Origin: Erythrobacter sp.
GTDB taxonomy: Bacteria > Pseudomonadota > Alphaproteobacteria > Sphingomonadales > Sphingomonadaceae
DNA: 64,000 bases
Reading direction: 5' to 3'
Assembly: GCF_030066995.1 (NCBI RefSeq)
Contig: NZ_JASJAP010000002.1
Coordinates: forward strand, 372,001 to 436,000
Within the stretch, counting starts at the first letter, position 1, and each line of letters opens with the position of its first letter. The notes beneath the pieces are model-generated. The model searched no databases. It worked only from the letters and a program-made list of their open reading frames with translations, and was not told the origin of the DNA. This document shows positions 25,432 through 33,224 of the stretch, piece by piece. The translations under genes and the position numbers were made by a program.

Positions 25432-26285
25432 CCTGTCCCTACGCCCAAGTCATCGGCGACCCCATCGCGCAATCGAAATCGCCGGCCATTCACGGCTTCT
25501 GGCTGGAAAAGCTTGGAATTGAAGCCGATTACACCGCCGAATGCGTCGCTGCTAGAGAGTTGGCGGCCTATTGCGACCGTGTCTCTGACGATCCCCATTG
25601 GCGCGGCTGCAACGTTACTATGCCGCACAAACAGGCGGTGATGGCGCATCTCGCCTCTGTTGACGATGCTGCGAAGCGTATTGGCGCTGTAAACACGATC
25701 TATCCCGCATTCGATCGGCGCCTGGTGGGGGCTAACACCGACGCTGCCGGGTTTCTTGAGCCCTTGCGCGGCAAGCTTTCCGAGAAGCACCTTTTTCGCA
25801 TGGCTCGAATTCTGGGCACGGGTGGTGCGGCCCGCGCGATCGTGACGGCGCTTTATGATGAGGGTTTCACTCTGGTTCTGGCGGGTCGCAACCCGGATAA
25901 GGCCCGCGCTCTGCTTGATGAGCTTGCGCCGGTTGGAGAGCATCACGCGGTTCATCTCGATCACTTCGCTGTGCCGACAGACTTCGCCTTCGATAACCGT
26001 GAAGGGTGCCTCGACCTGGTGGTCAACGCCTCCCCGCTGGGCATGCGCGGCCAGCCAGCGCTTGCGTTCGACTGGACGCACGCCCCGCCCGGAGCCATCG
26101 CCTACGATATCGTCACCGATCCGGTGGACACGGCGTTTCTCCAGGCCGCGCGCTTGGCTGGGTACGACACCATTGACGGCCTTTCCATGCTGATCGGGCA
26201 GGCGGCGGCGGCGTTCGAGATCTTCTTTGGCGCCAAAGCGCCGCGCGAACACGATGCCGAGCTGCGCGAAAGACTGATGGTATGA
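25428..26285 (+). CDS. aroE: Shikimate dehydrogenase AroE
   Basis: AroE reduces 3-dehydroshikimate to shikimate with NADPH in aromatic amino-acid synthesis. The 285-residue protein has the shikimate site (GDPIAQSKSPAIHGFW), the catalytic Lys motif NVTMPHKQ and GAVNT. The NADP-binding loop is LGTGGAARAI, and DGLSMLIGQAAAAFE is near the end. It is translationally coupled to maf and coaE by ATGA overlaps. Confidence 0.95.
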   Translation: MTCPYAQVIGDPIAQSKSPAIHGFWLEKLGIEADYTAECVAARELAAYCDRVSDDPHWRGCNVTMPHKQAVMAHLASVDDAAKRIGAVNTIYPAFDRRLVGANTDAAGFLEPLRGKLSEKHLFRMARILGTGGAARAIVTALYDEGFTLVLAGRNPDKARALLDELAPVGEHHAVHLDHFAVPTDFAFDNREGCLDLVVNASPLGMRGQPALAFDWTHAPPGAIAYDIVTDPVDTAFLQAARLAGYDTIDGLSMLIGQAAAAFEIFFGAKAPREHDAELRERLMV

Positions 26286-26896
26286 GCCCCCCTTCGCCGT
26301 CCCGGCCTTATATAATCGGCCTGACGGGCTCGATTGGCATGGGCAAGTCGACCGTCGCCGAGATGTTCAAGGACGAAGGCGTGCCTGTCTTCGATGCGGA
26401 CGCTGAAGTGCGCGCGATGCAGGGACCTGGCGGCGAGCTTCTTCCCGCCATTGAGGCGGCCTTTCCCGGTTCGACGGGGTCGGACGGAGTGGACCGCGAG
26501 GCGCTGGGCAAGCTTGTCTTCGGGAACGCCCAGAAACGCGTGGCGCTCGAAGCCATTGTCCACCCGGCTGTGGGCCAGAAGCGCGCGAGGTTTCTTGCAG
26601 AGAACGCCAACGAACCCCTGCTCGTTTTCGACATTCCGCTTTTGTTCGAGGGCGGAGGGAACGAAGCGGTGGATAGCGTGGTGGTAGTCTCCGCTCCGGC
26701 CAAGGCGCAGCGCGAGCGTGTGCTCTCGCGCCCCGGTATGACGCGCGAGAAATTCGAGCGCATCCTGGGCATTCAAACACCCGACGCGGAGAAGCGCGCG
26801 CGGGCCGACCACGTGATCGATACCGGCACCTCACTTGAAGAGGCACGCGCACAAGTCAAAGCCTTGATCAAAGCGTTGCTCGCCAAGGCACAATAA
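26282..26896 (+). CDS. coaE: Dephospho-CoA kinase CoaE
   Basis: CoaE performs the last step of coenzyme A synthesis, phosphorylating the 3' hydroxyl of dephospho-CoA. The 204-residue protein has the P-loop GLTGSIGMGKSTVA, the conserved FDADAEV and HPAV segments, and DIPLLFEGG. The start overlaps the aroE stop. Confidence 0.95.
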   Translation: MSPPSPSRPYIIGLTGSIGMGKSTVAEMFKDEGVPVFDADAEVRAMQGPGGELLPAIEAAFPGSTGSDGVDREALGKLVFGNAQKRVALEAIVHPAVGQKRARFLAENANEPLLVFDIPLLFEGGGNEAVDSVVVVSAPAKAQRERVLSRPGMTREKFERILGIQTPDAEKRARADHVIDTGTSLEEARAQVKALIKALLAKAQ

Positions 26897-26957
26897 CCGT
26901 TCTTACAGCTCTCACTGCCCCTTGCGCAGGTCCGCGATTGAGCGGATAGTACGCGGG

Positions 26958-27665
26958 ATGAGAGAGATCGTTTTCGATACCGAAACCACTGGCCTTGATC
27001 CCAAAACCGGCGATCGAATTGTGGAAATAGGATGTGTGGAGATGATTGGGCGGGTTGCGACCGGTGAGACTTTCCACGCCTACTATAACCCCGAACGCGA
27101 CATGCCAGCTGAAGCGGAAGCGGTGCACGGCCTTTCTTCCGCTTTCCTCGCTACCAAGCCGCTTTTCTCGGAGAGTGTTGATGCGTTGCTTGGATTTCTT
27201 GGCGATGCGCCGCTGGTGGCGCATAACGCCGGGTTCGATTTTGGTTTTCTCAACGCGGAGCTTGAGCGCCTTGGCCGCGAGTTAATCGGGCTTGATCGAA
27301 TGGTGGACACGGTCGCGCTCGCCCGCAAGAAACATCCCGGTGCGAAGAATTCGCTAGACGCTTTGTGCACGCGATACGGTGTGGATCGCTCGCATCGGGT
27401 CAAGCACGGAGCTCTGCTTGACGCGGAATTGCTCGCGCAGGTTTACATTGAGCTTACCGGCGGACGTCAGATTGGGCTTGAATTGGCCTCCGAAAGTATC
27501 AGCCCGTCTACCGAGACGGCCCCGGCCACTATCGAGGCTGGTCGGGCCGCCGCAAACCGCACCCGCCGCGACCCGCGCCCGCACGCTGCGAGCGCCGAGG
27601 AACTTGCGCGTCACGCTCGCTTCATCAAGGATCTCGAAGAACCCATATGGCAAAAAATGCCGTAA
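26958..27665 (+). CDS. dnaQ: DNA polymerase III epsilon subunit (3'-5' exonuclease)
   Basis: The proofreading subunit of the replicase. The 235-residue protein has the three exonuclease motifs: ExoI FDTETTGLDP with the catalytic Asp and Glu, ExoII HNAGFDFGFLN, and ExoIII HGALLDAELLA with the catalytic His. A C-terminal tail would contact the polymerase alpha subunit. The ATG at 26958 is chosen because it immediately precedes motif I, as is usual. It ends the ppsR-maf-aroE-coaE-dnaQ set. Confidence 0.94.
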   Translation: MREIVFDTETTGLDPKTGDRIVEIGCVEMIGRVATGETFHAYYNPERDMPAEAEAVHGLSSAFLATKPLFSESVDALLGFLGDAPLVAHNAGFDFGFLNAELERLGRELIGLDRMVDTVALARKKHPGAKNSLDALCTRYGVDRSHRVKHGALLDAELLAQVYIELTGGRQIGLELASESISPSTETAPATIEAGRAAANRTRRDPRPHAASAEELARHARFIKDLEEPIWQKMP

Positions 27666-27702
27666 CAATGTACCTTATGCTTAGAAAAGGGGCGAAGCAG
27701 AA

Positions 27703-28281
27703 ATGGATATCCGCGTTTCAGGGCATCAGGTTGAAACCGGCGCTGCGCTTCAGGAACACGCCACGGACCGGCTGGGCACAATTGTTGAGAAATACTTCGA
27801 TCGAGCGCTCTCGAGCCACGTGACCTTCGGCAAGGCCGCCGCCGGCGCGTTTCGATGCGACATCGTTACGCACGTCACGCAGGGGACAATTCTCAAGGCG
27901 CAGGGCGAAGCGCACGATGCGCATGTCGCGCTCGACGCCGCCGCGGCCAAAATCGACAAGCAATTGCGCCGGTACAAACGTAGATTGAAGGACCGACACG
28001 AACGCGCCCTCTCGGTTCGCGCCGAGGAAGAAGCGGCCTACACGATATTCGATGCGGACGTATTTGTGACCGAAGACAGCGAAGAGGCAGCGAGCGCTGA
28101 ATCCGCTCCCGTGATCGCTGAAACCAGCGTTGACATCCCAACCGGCTCCGTCGCTGACGCAGTCATGATGCTCGATTTACGCAACGCTAACGCCCTCTTC
28201 TTTAAAAACGCTGGAACCGGGCGACATAATATGGTCTACCGCCGCTCGGATGGTTCGATCGGTTGGGTCGAACCACGATAG
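27703..28281 (+). CDS. hpf: Long-form ribosome hibernation promoting factor
   Basis: The protein binds the 30S decoding region and dimerises ribosomes in stationary phase. The 192-residue protein has the N-terminal RaiA/HPF domain (DIRVSGHQVETGAALQEHA to DKQLRRYKRRLKDRH, about residues 1-102). A flexible acidic linker leads to the C-terminal dimerisation domain (about 140-192, ending YRRSDGSIGWVEPR). GGGGC precedes the ATG. ptsN follows, as in many proteobacteria. Confidence 0.95.
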   Translation: MDIRVSGHQVETGAALQEHATDRLGTIVEKYFDRALSSHVTFGKAAAGAFRCDIVTHVTQGTILKAQGEAHDAHVALDAAAAKIDKQLRRYKRRLKDRHERALSVRAEEEAAYTIFDADVFVTEDSEEAASAESAPVIAETSVDIPTGSVADAVMMLDLRNANALFFKNAGTGRHNMVYRRSDGSIGWVEPR

Positions 28282-28326
28282 GGTCTTGCTGACATCCGCC
28301 GGAATTCCTCATGCCCGGCTTTTGGT

Positions 28327-28396
28327 GTGGAGACCTGTATCCACGGCTAGGCTGATAACCACCGCACCCCCTTACGCCCGCGGTGGCTGTCAGCCT
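28327..28396 (+). other. Two hairpins in the hpf-ptsN gap
   Basis: The first pairs GTGGA (28327-28331) with TCCAC (28340-28344). The second is long: AGGCTGA (28349-28355) with TCAGCCT (28390-28396), and inside it CCACCGC (28359-28365) with GCGGTGG (28380-28386). No T-tract follows, so it is not a normal terminator. It may be an mRNA processing or stability element. Confidence 0.5.
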
Positions 28397-28439
28397 GTGC
28401 TGAACCCCTCGGATCGTATAAACGGGACTTCGTACTCTC

Positions 28440-28916
28440 ATGGACGTCAATATCGCATTGCAGCCTGAAGCGGTTGCCATAAACCGATCGGAACGCGCTG
28501 ACGAGGCCACGAAACACTCCGTTCTGCGGCAACTTTCCGAGCTTTATCGCGACGTTTATGGTCTGAAAGCTTCCGAAGTGCTCGAAGGGCTTGAGCAGCG
28601 TGAGGCGCTCGGCAGCACCGGGTTCGGGAAGGGCGTCGCAATCCCGCATTGCCGAAGCGATGCCGTCAAGCGCCCAACGCTTGCGTTGCTGAAGCTTGAT
28701 ACCCCTTGCGACTTTGAAGCGGCTGATGCGCAGCCCGTCGGTCTGGTGTTTGGCCTTGTTTCGCCCGAAAACGCCGGAGCCACCCATCTGCATGCGCTTG
28801 CCGCCATCTCGCGGCTTTTGCGTGACGAGGCGATGCTCCAGGCGTTGATGGACGCCGATGACACGGAAGCGTTGTTTGCCCTTTTGACAAATCAATTCTT
28901 GCGCGATGCCGCCTGA
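28440..28916 (+). CDS. ptsN: Nitrogen PTS EIIA protein PtsN
   Basis: PtsN is the terminal phospho-acceptor of the nitrogen-type PTS, regulating ion transport and metabolism by protein binding. The 158-residue protein has the fructose-type EIIA fold with the phosphorylated His in GKGVAIPHCRSD (His70) and GATHLHALAAISRLLRD later. The stop overlaps the thioesterase gene by 11 bp. Confidence 0.93.
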   Translation: MDVNIALQPEAVAINRSERADEATKHSVLRQLSELYRDVYGLKASEVLEGLEQREALGSTGFGKGVAIPHCRSDAVKRPTLALLKLDTPCDFEAADAQPVGLVFGLVSPENAGATHLHALAAISRLLRDEAMLQALMDADDTEALFALLTNQFLRDAA

Positions 28917-29394
28917 TTCCGCGTCCGACGCGGCAGACCAGGCTGGCGCGCGGCTCCATTACAGGGCGCTGGAGCGACTTTACGCGTCTGCCCCCATAAA
29001 TTCCAAGTTTGCTTCCCGGCTCAGTATCATCGAGAAGGGCGTCTCTCGGCTGCACTTTGACGTCAGCGAGCAAGACTTCCACGCGGCGGGCGCTGCCCAC
29101 GGCACCATTTACTTCAAGATGCTGGATGACGCCGCCTTTTATGCCGCCAACACGCTTTCGACCGATTTTTTTCTTCTCACCACCAGCTTCAACATGAATT
29201 TTACCAAGCCCGTGCGGGCGGGTGAGGTTATCGCTGAAGGTCGATGGGTGAGCGGTCGGCGCCGGGTCTTTGTCGCCGAATCGCGCCTGATCGATGCCGA
29301 GGGAGACGAAATCGGTCGGGGTACGGGCACATTCATGCGCTCGCGAATCGCGCTTTCGGGGCTGCCCGGCTATTCGGACCAGCCCGAGCCCTAG
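28906..29394 (+). CDS. PaaI family thioesterase (hotdog fold)
   Basis: This 162-residue protein shows the hotdog pattern. It has AAGAAHGTIYFKMLDDAAFYAAN (the central helix with its catalytic Asp), then TTSFNMNFTKPVRAGEVIAEGRWVSGRRRVFVAESRLID. Such enzymes hydrolyse acyl-CoA or aryl-CoA thioesters, and the substrate is not known. The start lies inside ptsN, so it is translationally coupled. Confidence 0.85.
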   Translation: MPPDSASDAADQAGARLHYRALERLYASAPINSKFASRLSIIEKGVSRLHFDVSEQDFHAAGAAHGTIYFKMLDDAAFYAANTLSTDFFLLTTSFNMNFTKPVRAGEVIAEGRWVSGRRRVFVAESRLIDAEGDEIGRGTGTFMRSRIALSGLPGYSDQPEP

Positions 29395-29406
29395 CGCTCG
29401 CACCCT

Positions 29407-29736
29407 ATGCGCTTTCCCGCTCATCTCGAAGTCGGCAGCCTTATCCGCCTGGCCGAGACAAACGGTGGATCTGCGGTGGTCCTATCGAAAGGCGAACCCG
29501 ACGCTGGCACTCTGCTTCTGGTAACAATGCATCGCGGCGAAGGCGCGACGCTTTATGAGCGCATGCCACAGCTTGATGGCACGCGATCCTTTGTTGCGAC
29601 GAAGGCAGAGAATCGGGAGAACCCTCGGGAATTCTCCGAATATCTCGATCGGCGACGCGATCAGGATCCGGACATCTGGATTCTCGAGGTGGATATCGCC
29701 GATGCGGAACGGTTTATCGAGCTCTTGCCGAAATAG
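29407..29736 (+). CDS. DUF1491 family protein
   Basis: This 109-residue protein starts RFPAHLEVGSLIRLAETNGGSAVVLSKGEPDAGTLLL. It has the alternating strands and C-terminal DPDIWILEVDIADAERFI of DUF1491, a small alphaproteobacterial family of unknown function. It begins 12 bp after the thioesterase stop, so it belongs to the hpf-ptsN group. Confidence 0.85.
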   Translation: MRFPAHLEVGSLIRLAETNGGSAVVLSKGEPDAGTLLLVTMHRGEGATLYERMPQLDGTRSFVATKAENRENPREFSEYLDRRRDQDPDIWILEVDIADAERFIELLPK

Positions 29737-29935
29737 CTTGATTTCGTATCTTTTGAAACTAATTGAGGGCCTGCTTCCAAGCGGAGGCCGCAGGAATGGC
29801 AATTCGGTCATTCCTTCGGCACGCAGACGGGGAGCGGCCGGCAGGCGATAGAGAACCATCCCTAAATGAGCGAAACAATCGCGAAGGTTCCGGGTCTGCG
29901 TCGGTGCGCGCTCACCGCACGAATACAGTGTTTTC

Positions 29936-30616
29936 ATGAGTCGTAGGACTTATTCCCTTGGCGCGGTTGCCACTCTGGCCACCGCCAGTTTGATTTTCTC
30001 CGGTGCCGAAGGCGGTGAAGCCTTCGCGCAGGCCAGTTCCGATGATGTGACCATCGCCGCTCCCGAGCGTATCGATGACCCTGTTGATCTGGCGGAAGAA
30101 CCGTTTGAAGTCGTGCCGCTGGATGCAGTGGTCGAGAGCGAGATCGAATTCGTCTCGAACGCGGTTGTTCAGGAACTCCCGGAAGACGAGGCGGCCAACG
30201 CTTCTTCGCTGAACGAGCTCGTCAGCACCCTTGAGCCAGAAGCACTCAGCGATCAAATGCAGTGTCTGGCTGGCGCGGTTTACTTCGAAGCGCGCGGCGA
30301 GCCCCTCGTGGGCCAGTTGGCGGTTGCGAACGTTGTGATCAATCGCAGCGAGGATACGCGCTGGCCGGCGAGTTATTGCGGCGTAGTCTACCAGCGCGCG
30401 CAGTTCTCATTTGTCAAAAACGGTCGCATGCCGCGCATTCGCACCTCCTCGGGCGCGTGGCACCGAGCCAAGGCGATCGCCCAGATCGCCCATGAGGGCT
30501 TGTGGGAATCCGAGGTCGAGGACGCGGTGTATTTCCACGCCAAATATGTGCGCCCCAAGTGGAGCCGTCGCAAAGAGCGGTTGGCGCAAATCGACACCCA
30601 TATTTTCTACCGCTGA
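29936..30616 (+). CDS. SleB-type cell wall hydrolase
   Basis: The 226-residue protein has an N-terminal signal sequence (LGAVATLATASLIFSG). A disordered acidic region leads to a Hydrolase_2/SleB domain from about residue 105. There CLAGAVYFEARGEPLVGQLAVANVVINR holds the conserved Glu, followed by YCGVVYQRAQFSF and YFHAKYVRPKW. It likely cleaves peptidoglycan glycan strands. The 199-bp upstream gap has a hairpin (AGGAATG with CATTCCT around 29795) but no gene. Confidence 0.85.
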   Translation: MSRRTYSLGAVATLATASLIFSGAEGGEAFAQASSDDVTIAAPERIDDPVDLAEEPFEVVPLDAVVESEIEFVSNAVVQELPEDEAANASSLNELVSTLEPEALSDQMQCLAGAVYFEARGEPLVGQLAVANVVINRSEDTRWPASYCGVVYQRAQFSFVKNGRMPRIRTSSGAWHRAKAIAQIAHEGLWESEVEDAVYFHAKYVRPKWSRRKERLAQIDTHIFYR

Positions 30617-30655
30617 CAAGCTTGGAGGCGCCAACAGCGCGCCGACGCGGTCTGA

Positions 30656-31462
30656 TCAGGCGATTTCGACCCAGACCGGGGCGTGATCGCTGGCCTTCTC
30701 GCGCCCGCGATGGTCGCGATCGACGCCTACCGCAAGAAACCGGTCCGCAAGCTCGGGCGAAAGCAGCGCGTGATCGATCCGAAAACCATGGTCGCGCTGC
30801 CACGCGCCCGCCTGATAGTCCCAATACGTCCACACGCCGCCGCGTGGATTGAGGGTGCGCACCGCGTCGGTCCATCCATCCGCCAAGAGGCGCGCATAGG
30901 CAGCGCGGCTCTCCGGCTGCATGAGCGCGTCGCTCGCCATCGCCTTGACGGAATAGGTGTCATCATCGAACGGGATCACGTTGTAGTCGCCTAGCACCGC
31001 TGCTGGCACTTCTTCGCTCCAAATCAGCGCCATGCGCGAGCGCAGCTTCTCCATCCAGGCGAGCTTGTAGTCGAATTTTGGACCGGGCTGCGGATTTCCG
31101 TTGGGAAGGTAGATATTGACGATCCGCGAAACGTGGGTGCCATCATGGGTGACATTGACCTCAAGATAGCGAGCCTGCTCTCCCTCTCCCTCCTTCGGGC
31201 CGTCGATGCCGAGTCCTCGTTGCACTTCCGTGATCGCGTAACCTGCCTTTGTGTCCGCAAGGATTGCGACGCCGTTAAACGCCTTCTGCCCGTGCCAGAT
31301 GGCCTGGTAGCCAAGGTTGTCGAACTCTTCAGCCGGAAAACCTTCGTTCTGGCTCTTGATCTCTTGCAAACAGGCGATCGAGGGGCGCGTTTCCTCAAGC
31401 CACTCCTTGAGGCGGGGCAGGCGCGCCTTGATCCCATTGATGTTGAAGCTGGCAAGTTTCAT
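30656..31462 (-). CDS. xthA: Exodeoxyribonuclease III / AP endonuclease
   Basis: ExoIII acts in base-excision repair at abasic sites. The 268-residue protein has the EEP fold motifs KLASFNINGIKARLPRL, CLQEIKS with the metal-binding Glu, NIYLPNGNP, LGDYNVIP, WTYWDYQAGAW and the final SDHAPVWVEI with the catalytic His. The ATG at 31462 begins at the conserved N-terminus. It is convergent with the cell wall hydrolase. Confidence 0.95.
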   Translation of the reverse strand: MKLASFNINGIKARLPRLKEWLEETRPSIACLQEIKSQNEGFPAEEFDNLGYQAIWHGQKAFNGVAILADTKAGYAITEVQRGLGIDGPKEGEGEQARYLEVNVTHDGTHVSRIVNIYLPNGNPQPGPKFDYKLAWMEKLRSRMALIWSEEVPAAVLGDYNVIPFDDDTYSVKAMASDALMQPESRAAYARLLADGWTDAVRTLNPRGGVWTYWDYQAGAWQRDHGFRIDHALLSPELADRFLAVGVDRDHRGREKASDHAPVWVEIA

Positions 31463-31519
31463 GCGGCGACCATGGCGCAAGCCCTGCGCCTCGTCCAACG
31501 CAAACGCAAAGCGGACGGC

Positions 31520-31849
31520 CTATATGCCGAAGCTGGAGCCGCAGCCGCAGCCGGCTGCCGCCTTGGGATTTTCCACGCGAAAGGCCGCCCCTCCGAGCGA
31601 CTCGACATAGTCGACGACGCTGCCTCCGACGAGATCAAGGCTGACCGGATCGACCACAAGCTTGACCCCGTCGGTTTCGCTCACAGCGTCTTCACCTTCG
31701 GCGGTCTCGGCCATCTCAAACTTGTATTGAAAACCGGAACACCCGCCTCCCTCGACCGATAGACGCAGGATCGCCGGCTTGGTTTGCTTTTGCGCAATCG
31801 CCGCGATCCGTTTCGCAGCGGCTGGGGTGAGGGTGAGCGTTTCGGCCAT
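31520..31849 (-). CDS. erpA: A-type iron-sulfur carrier (HesB/IscA/ErpA)
   Basis: These proteins carry nascent Fe-S clusters to target enzymes. The 109-residue protein has the three ligands in the usual pattern: Cys37 (GGGCSGFQYKFE), Cys101 and Cys103 (GCGCGSSFGI). ErpA is the likely subtype, but the sequence alone does not exclude IscA. It is far from the SUF operon, which has its own SufA at the end of the window. xthA is 57 bp downstream. Confidence 0.88.
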   Translation of the reverse strand: MAETLTLTPAAAKRIAAIAQKQTKPAILRLSVEGGGCSGFQYKFEMAETAEGEDAVSETDGVKLVVDPVSLDLVGGSVVDYVESLGGAAFRVENPKAAAGCGCGSSFGI

Positions 31850-31905
31850 GGGCCTTATTTAAGTGTCCTCGGTCGCAACCTCAAGATCCGAGCGGGAAAG
31901 TCCGA

Positions 31906-32337
31906 TCAGCCGGTTTGAATATACTGGCGCAACGCCTCGGCCTCGTGCTCCACTTCGTCGATGCGTGTCTTCACGAGATCGCCGATCGAGATGAAAGCGC
32001 GCAGCGACCCGTTTTCAACCACCGGGAAATGGCGAAAGCGCCGCCGTGTCATCAAAGCAAGCGCCTCATCCACCGTAGTCGAGGGTTCAACGGTAATCAC
32101 CGGCGACGTCATGATGGCTCCGACCGGGCCATCCAGGCAGTCTTTTCCATCGCTAGCGAGGTGGTAGATCACATCGCGTTCGGAAATGATCCCGGCCACC
32201 GATCCGTTGCGCATGACGGGCATGGCCCCGATCCGGCGTTCTGCAAGGATCGCAATGGCCTCCGCAACCGATGTCGAGACGTCGCATGATATGATTTCGG
32301 TGGCTCGACGGCTCGCGATTATGTTTGCGATGTTCAT
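31906..32337 (-). CDS. Tandem CBS-domain protein
   Basis: This 143-residue protein is a Bateman module: two CBS domains (about residues 10-65 with RRIGAMPVMRNGSVAGIISERDV, and 75-130 with RRFRHFPVVENGSLRAFISIGDLVK). It ends in a short helix (EHEAEALRQYIQTG). Such stand-alone modules bind adenine nucleotides or SAM and sense energy state. A good AGAGGAG site precedes the ATG at 32337. The longer upstream frame is not used. Confidence 0.9.
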   Translation of the reverse strand: MNIANIIASRRATEIISCDVSTSVAEAIAILAERRIGAMPVMRNGSVAGIISERDVIYHLASDGKDCLDGPVGAIMTSPVITVEPSTTVDEALALMTRRRFRHFPVVENGSLRAFISIGDLVKTRIDEVEHEAEALRQYIQTG

Positions 32338-32460
32338 GGCTTTCACTCCTCTTTCCCGCTGGGGAGAGTGCCACTGATCGCCTGAAAAGGCGAATCCGAT
32401 GCATCGAATGATGCGCATTGCGCCATTGCCAAGGCGCGCTGACGCGCTCATTGGACACAC

Positions 32461-32778
32461 ATGGTCCGCAAGTCCCCCCTCGATGATCCCGAAAACGCCG
32501 CCTACGCCTGGCGACGATTTCGGCAGATCATGCGCTTGCTGGCCTCGGTAACCTTGGCAACAGTCGCCCTCTTGGTGGGCTTGCTCTGGTTCCTATACCC
32601 GGACGCCTCGATCCACTTTTTCATCGCCGTCGCGCTGGGGGCTGCCTTTACAATGGGATTGACCGGGGCGCTGATGGGTCTTGTCTTTCTTTCCAACGGG
32701 ACCGGGCATGATGAAGCGGTCGACAATCGATTGCCCGGTGCCGACGAGCTGTTCGGACGCCGGAACAAGGATCGCTGA
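32461..32778 (+). CDS. Small two-helix membrane protein
   Basis: This 105-residue protein has a charged N-terminus, two membrane helices (about residues 27-46 and 52-77) and a hydrophilic C-terminus. The family was not recognised. It is divergent from the CBS gene and convergent with the ferredoxin-like gene five bases later. Confidence 0.65.
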   Translation: MVRKSPLDDPENAAYAWRRFRQIMRLLASVTLATVALLVGLLWFLYPDASIHFFIAVALGAAFTMGLTGALMGLVFLSNGTGHDEAVDNRLPGADELFGRRNKDR

Positions 32779-32783
32779 GGGCG

Positions 32784-33224
32784 TCAGGTTTCGCCGCCCG
32801 TCGCCTTCTGGGGCCGCAGGCGGAGATCTTCCACCGGATTGCCGCGGATGAGATGCTCTTGAATAATCCGCTCAAGCGCGTCCGGCGTGCACGAGTGGTA
32901 CCAGACCCCATCGGGCCAAACGACCGCTATTGGCCCGGCGTCGCACATCTGAAGACAATCCGCTTTGGTTCTCTGAACACCGCCCCGGGCACCATTAGGG
33001 TGATCCGAGCTGCGCTTGGGGCCGACGAGATCAAGCTCCTTGGTGCGCGCTTTCAGATACGCCCAGGACGCCTCGCCCACCTCGCGTGAGCAGCATTTCT
33101 GCTTCTCCGAAACCGCGCACAGGAAGATGTGCCGTTCGACCGCGTCTCCCTTTTCCGGATCGCCATACTTGCGCGCAAGCGAGTGCTGAGCGGATGCAAG
33201 CGCCTGATCGATTTCCGCGCTCAT
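32784..33224 (-). CDS. Thioredoxin-like [2Fe-2S] ferredoxin-domain protein
   Basis: This 146-residue protein has the pattern of thioredoxin-like 2Fe-2S ferredoxins: [14 protein letters not shown] near residue 35, then [26 protein letters not shown], a C-x3-C pair followed by the conserved PDGVWY. Redox partners are unknown. It has a near-perfect AAGGAGGTG ribosome binding site, and its start overlaps the stop of the peptidase gene (ATGA), so they form one transcript. Confidence 0.87.
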   Translation of the reverse strand: MSAEIDQALASAQHSLARKYGDPEKGDAVERHIFLCAVSEKQKCCSREVGEASWAYLKARTKELDLVGPKRSSDHPNGARGGVQRTKADCLQMCDAGPIAVVWPDGVWYHSCTPDALERIIQEHLIRGNPVEDLRLRPQKATGGET

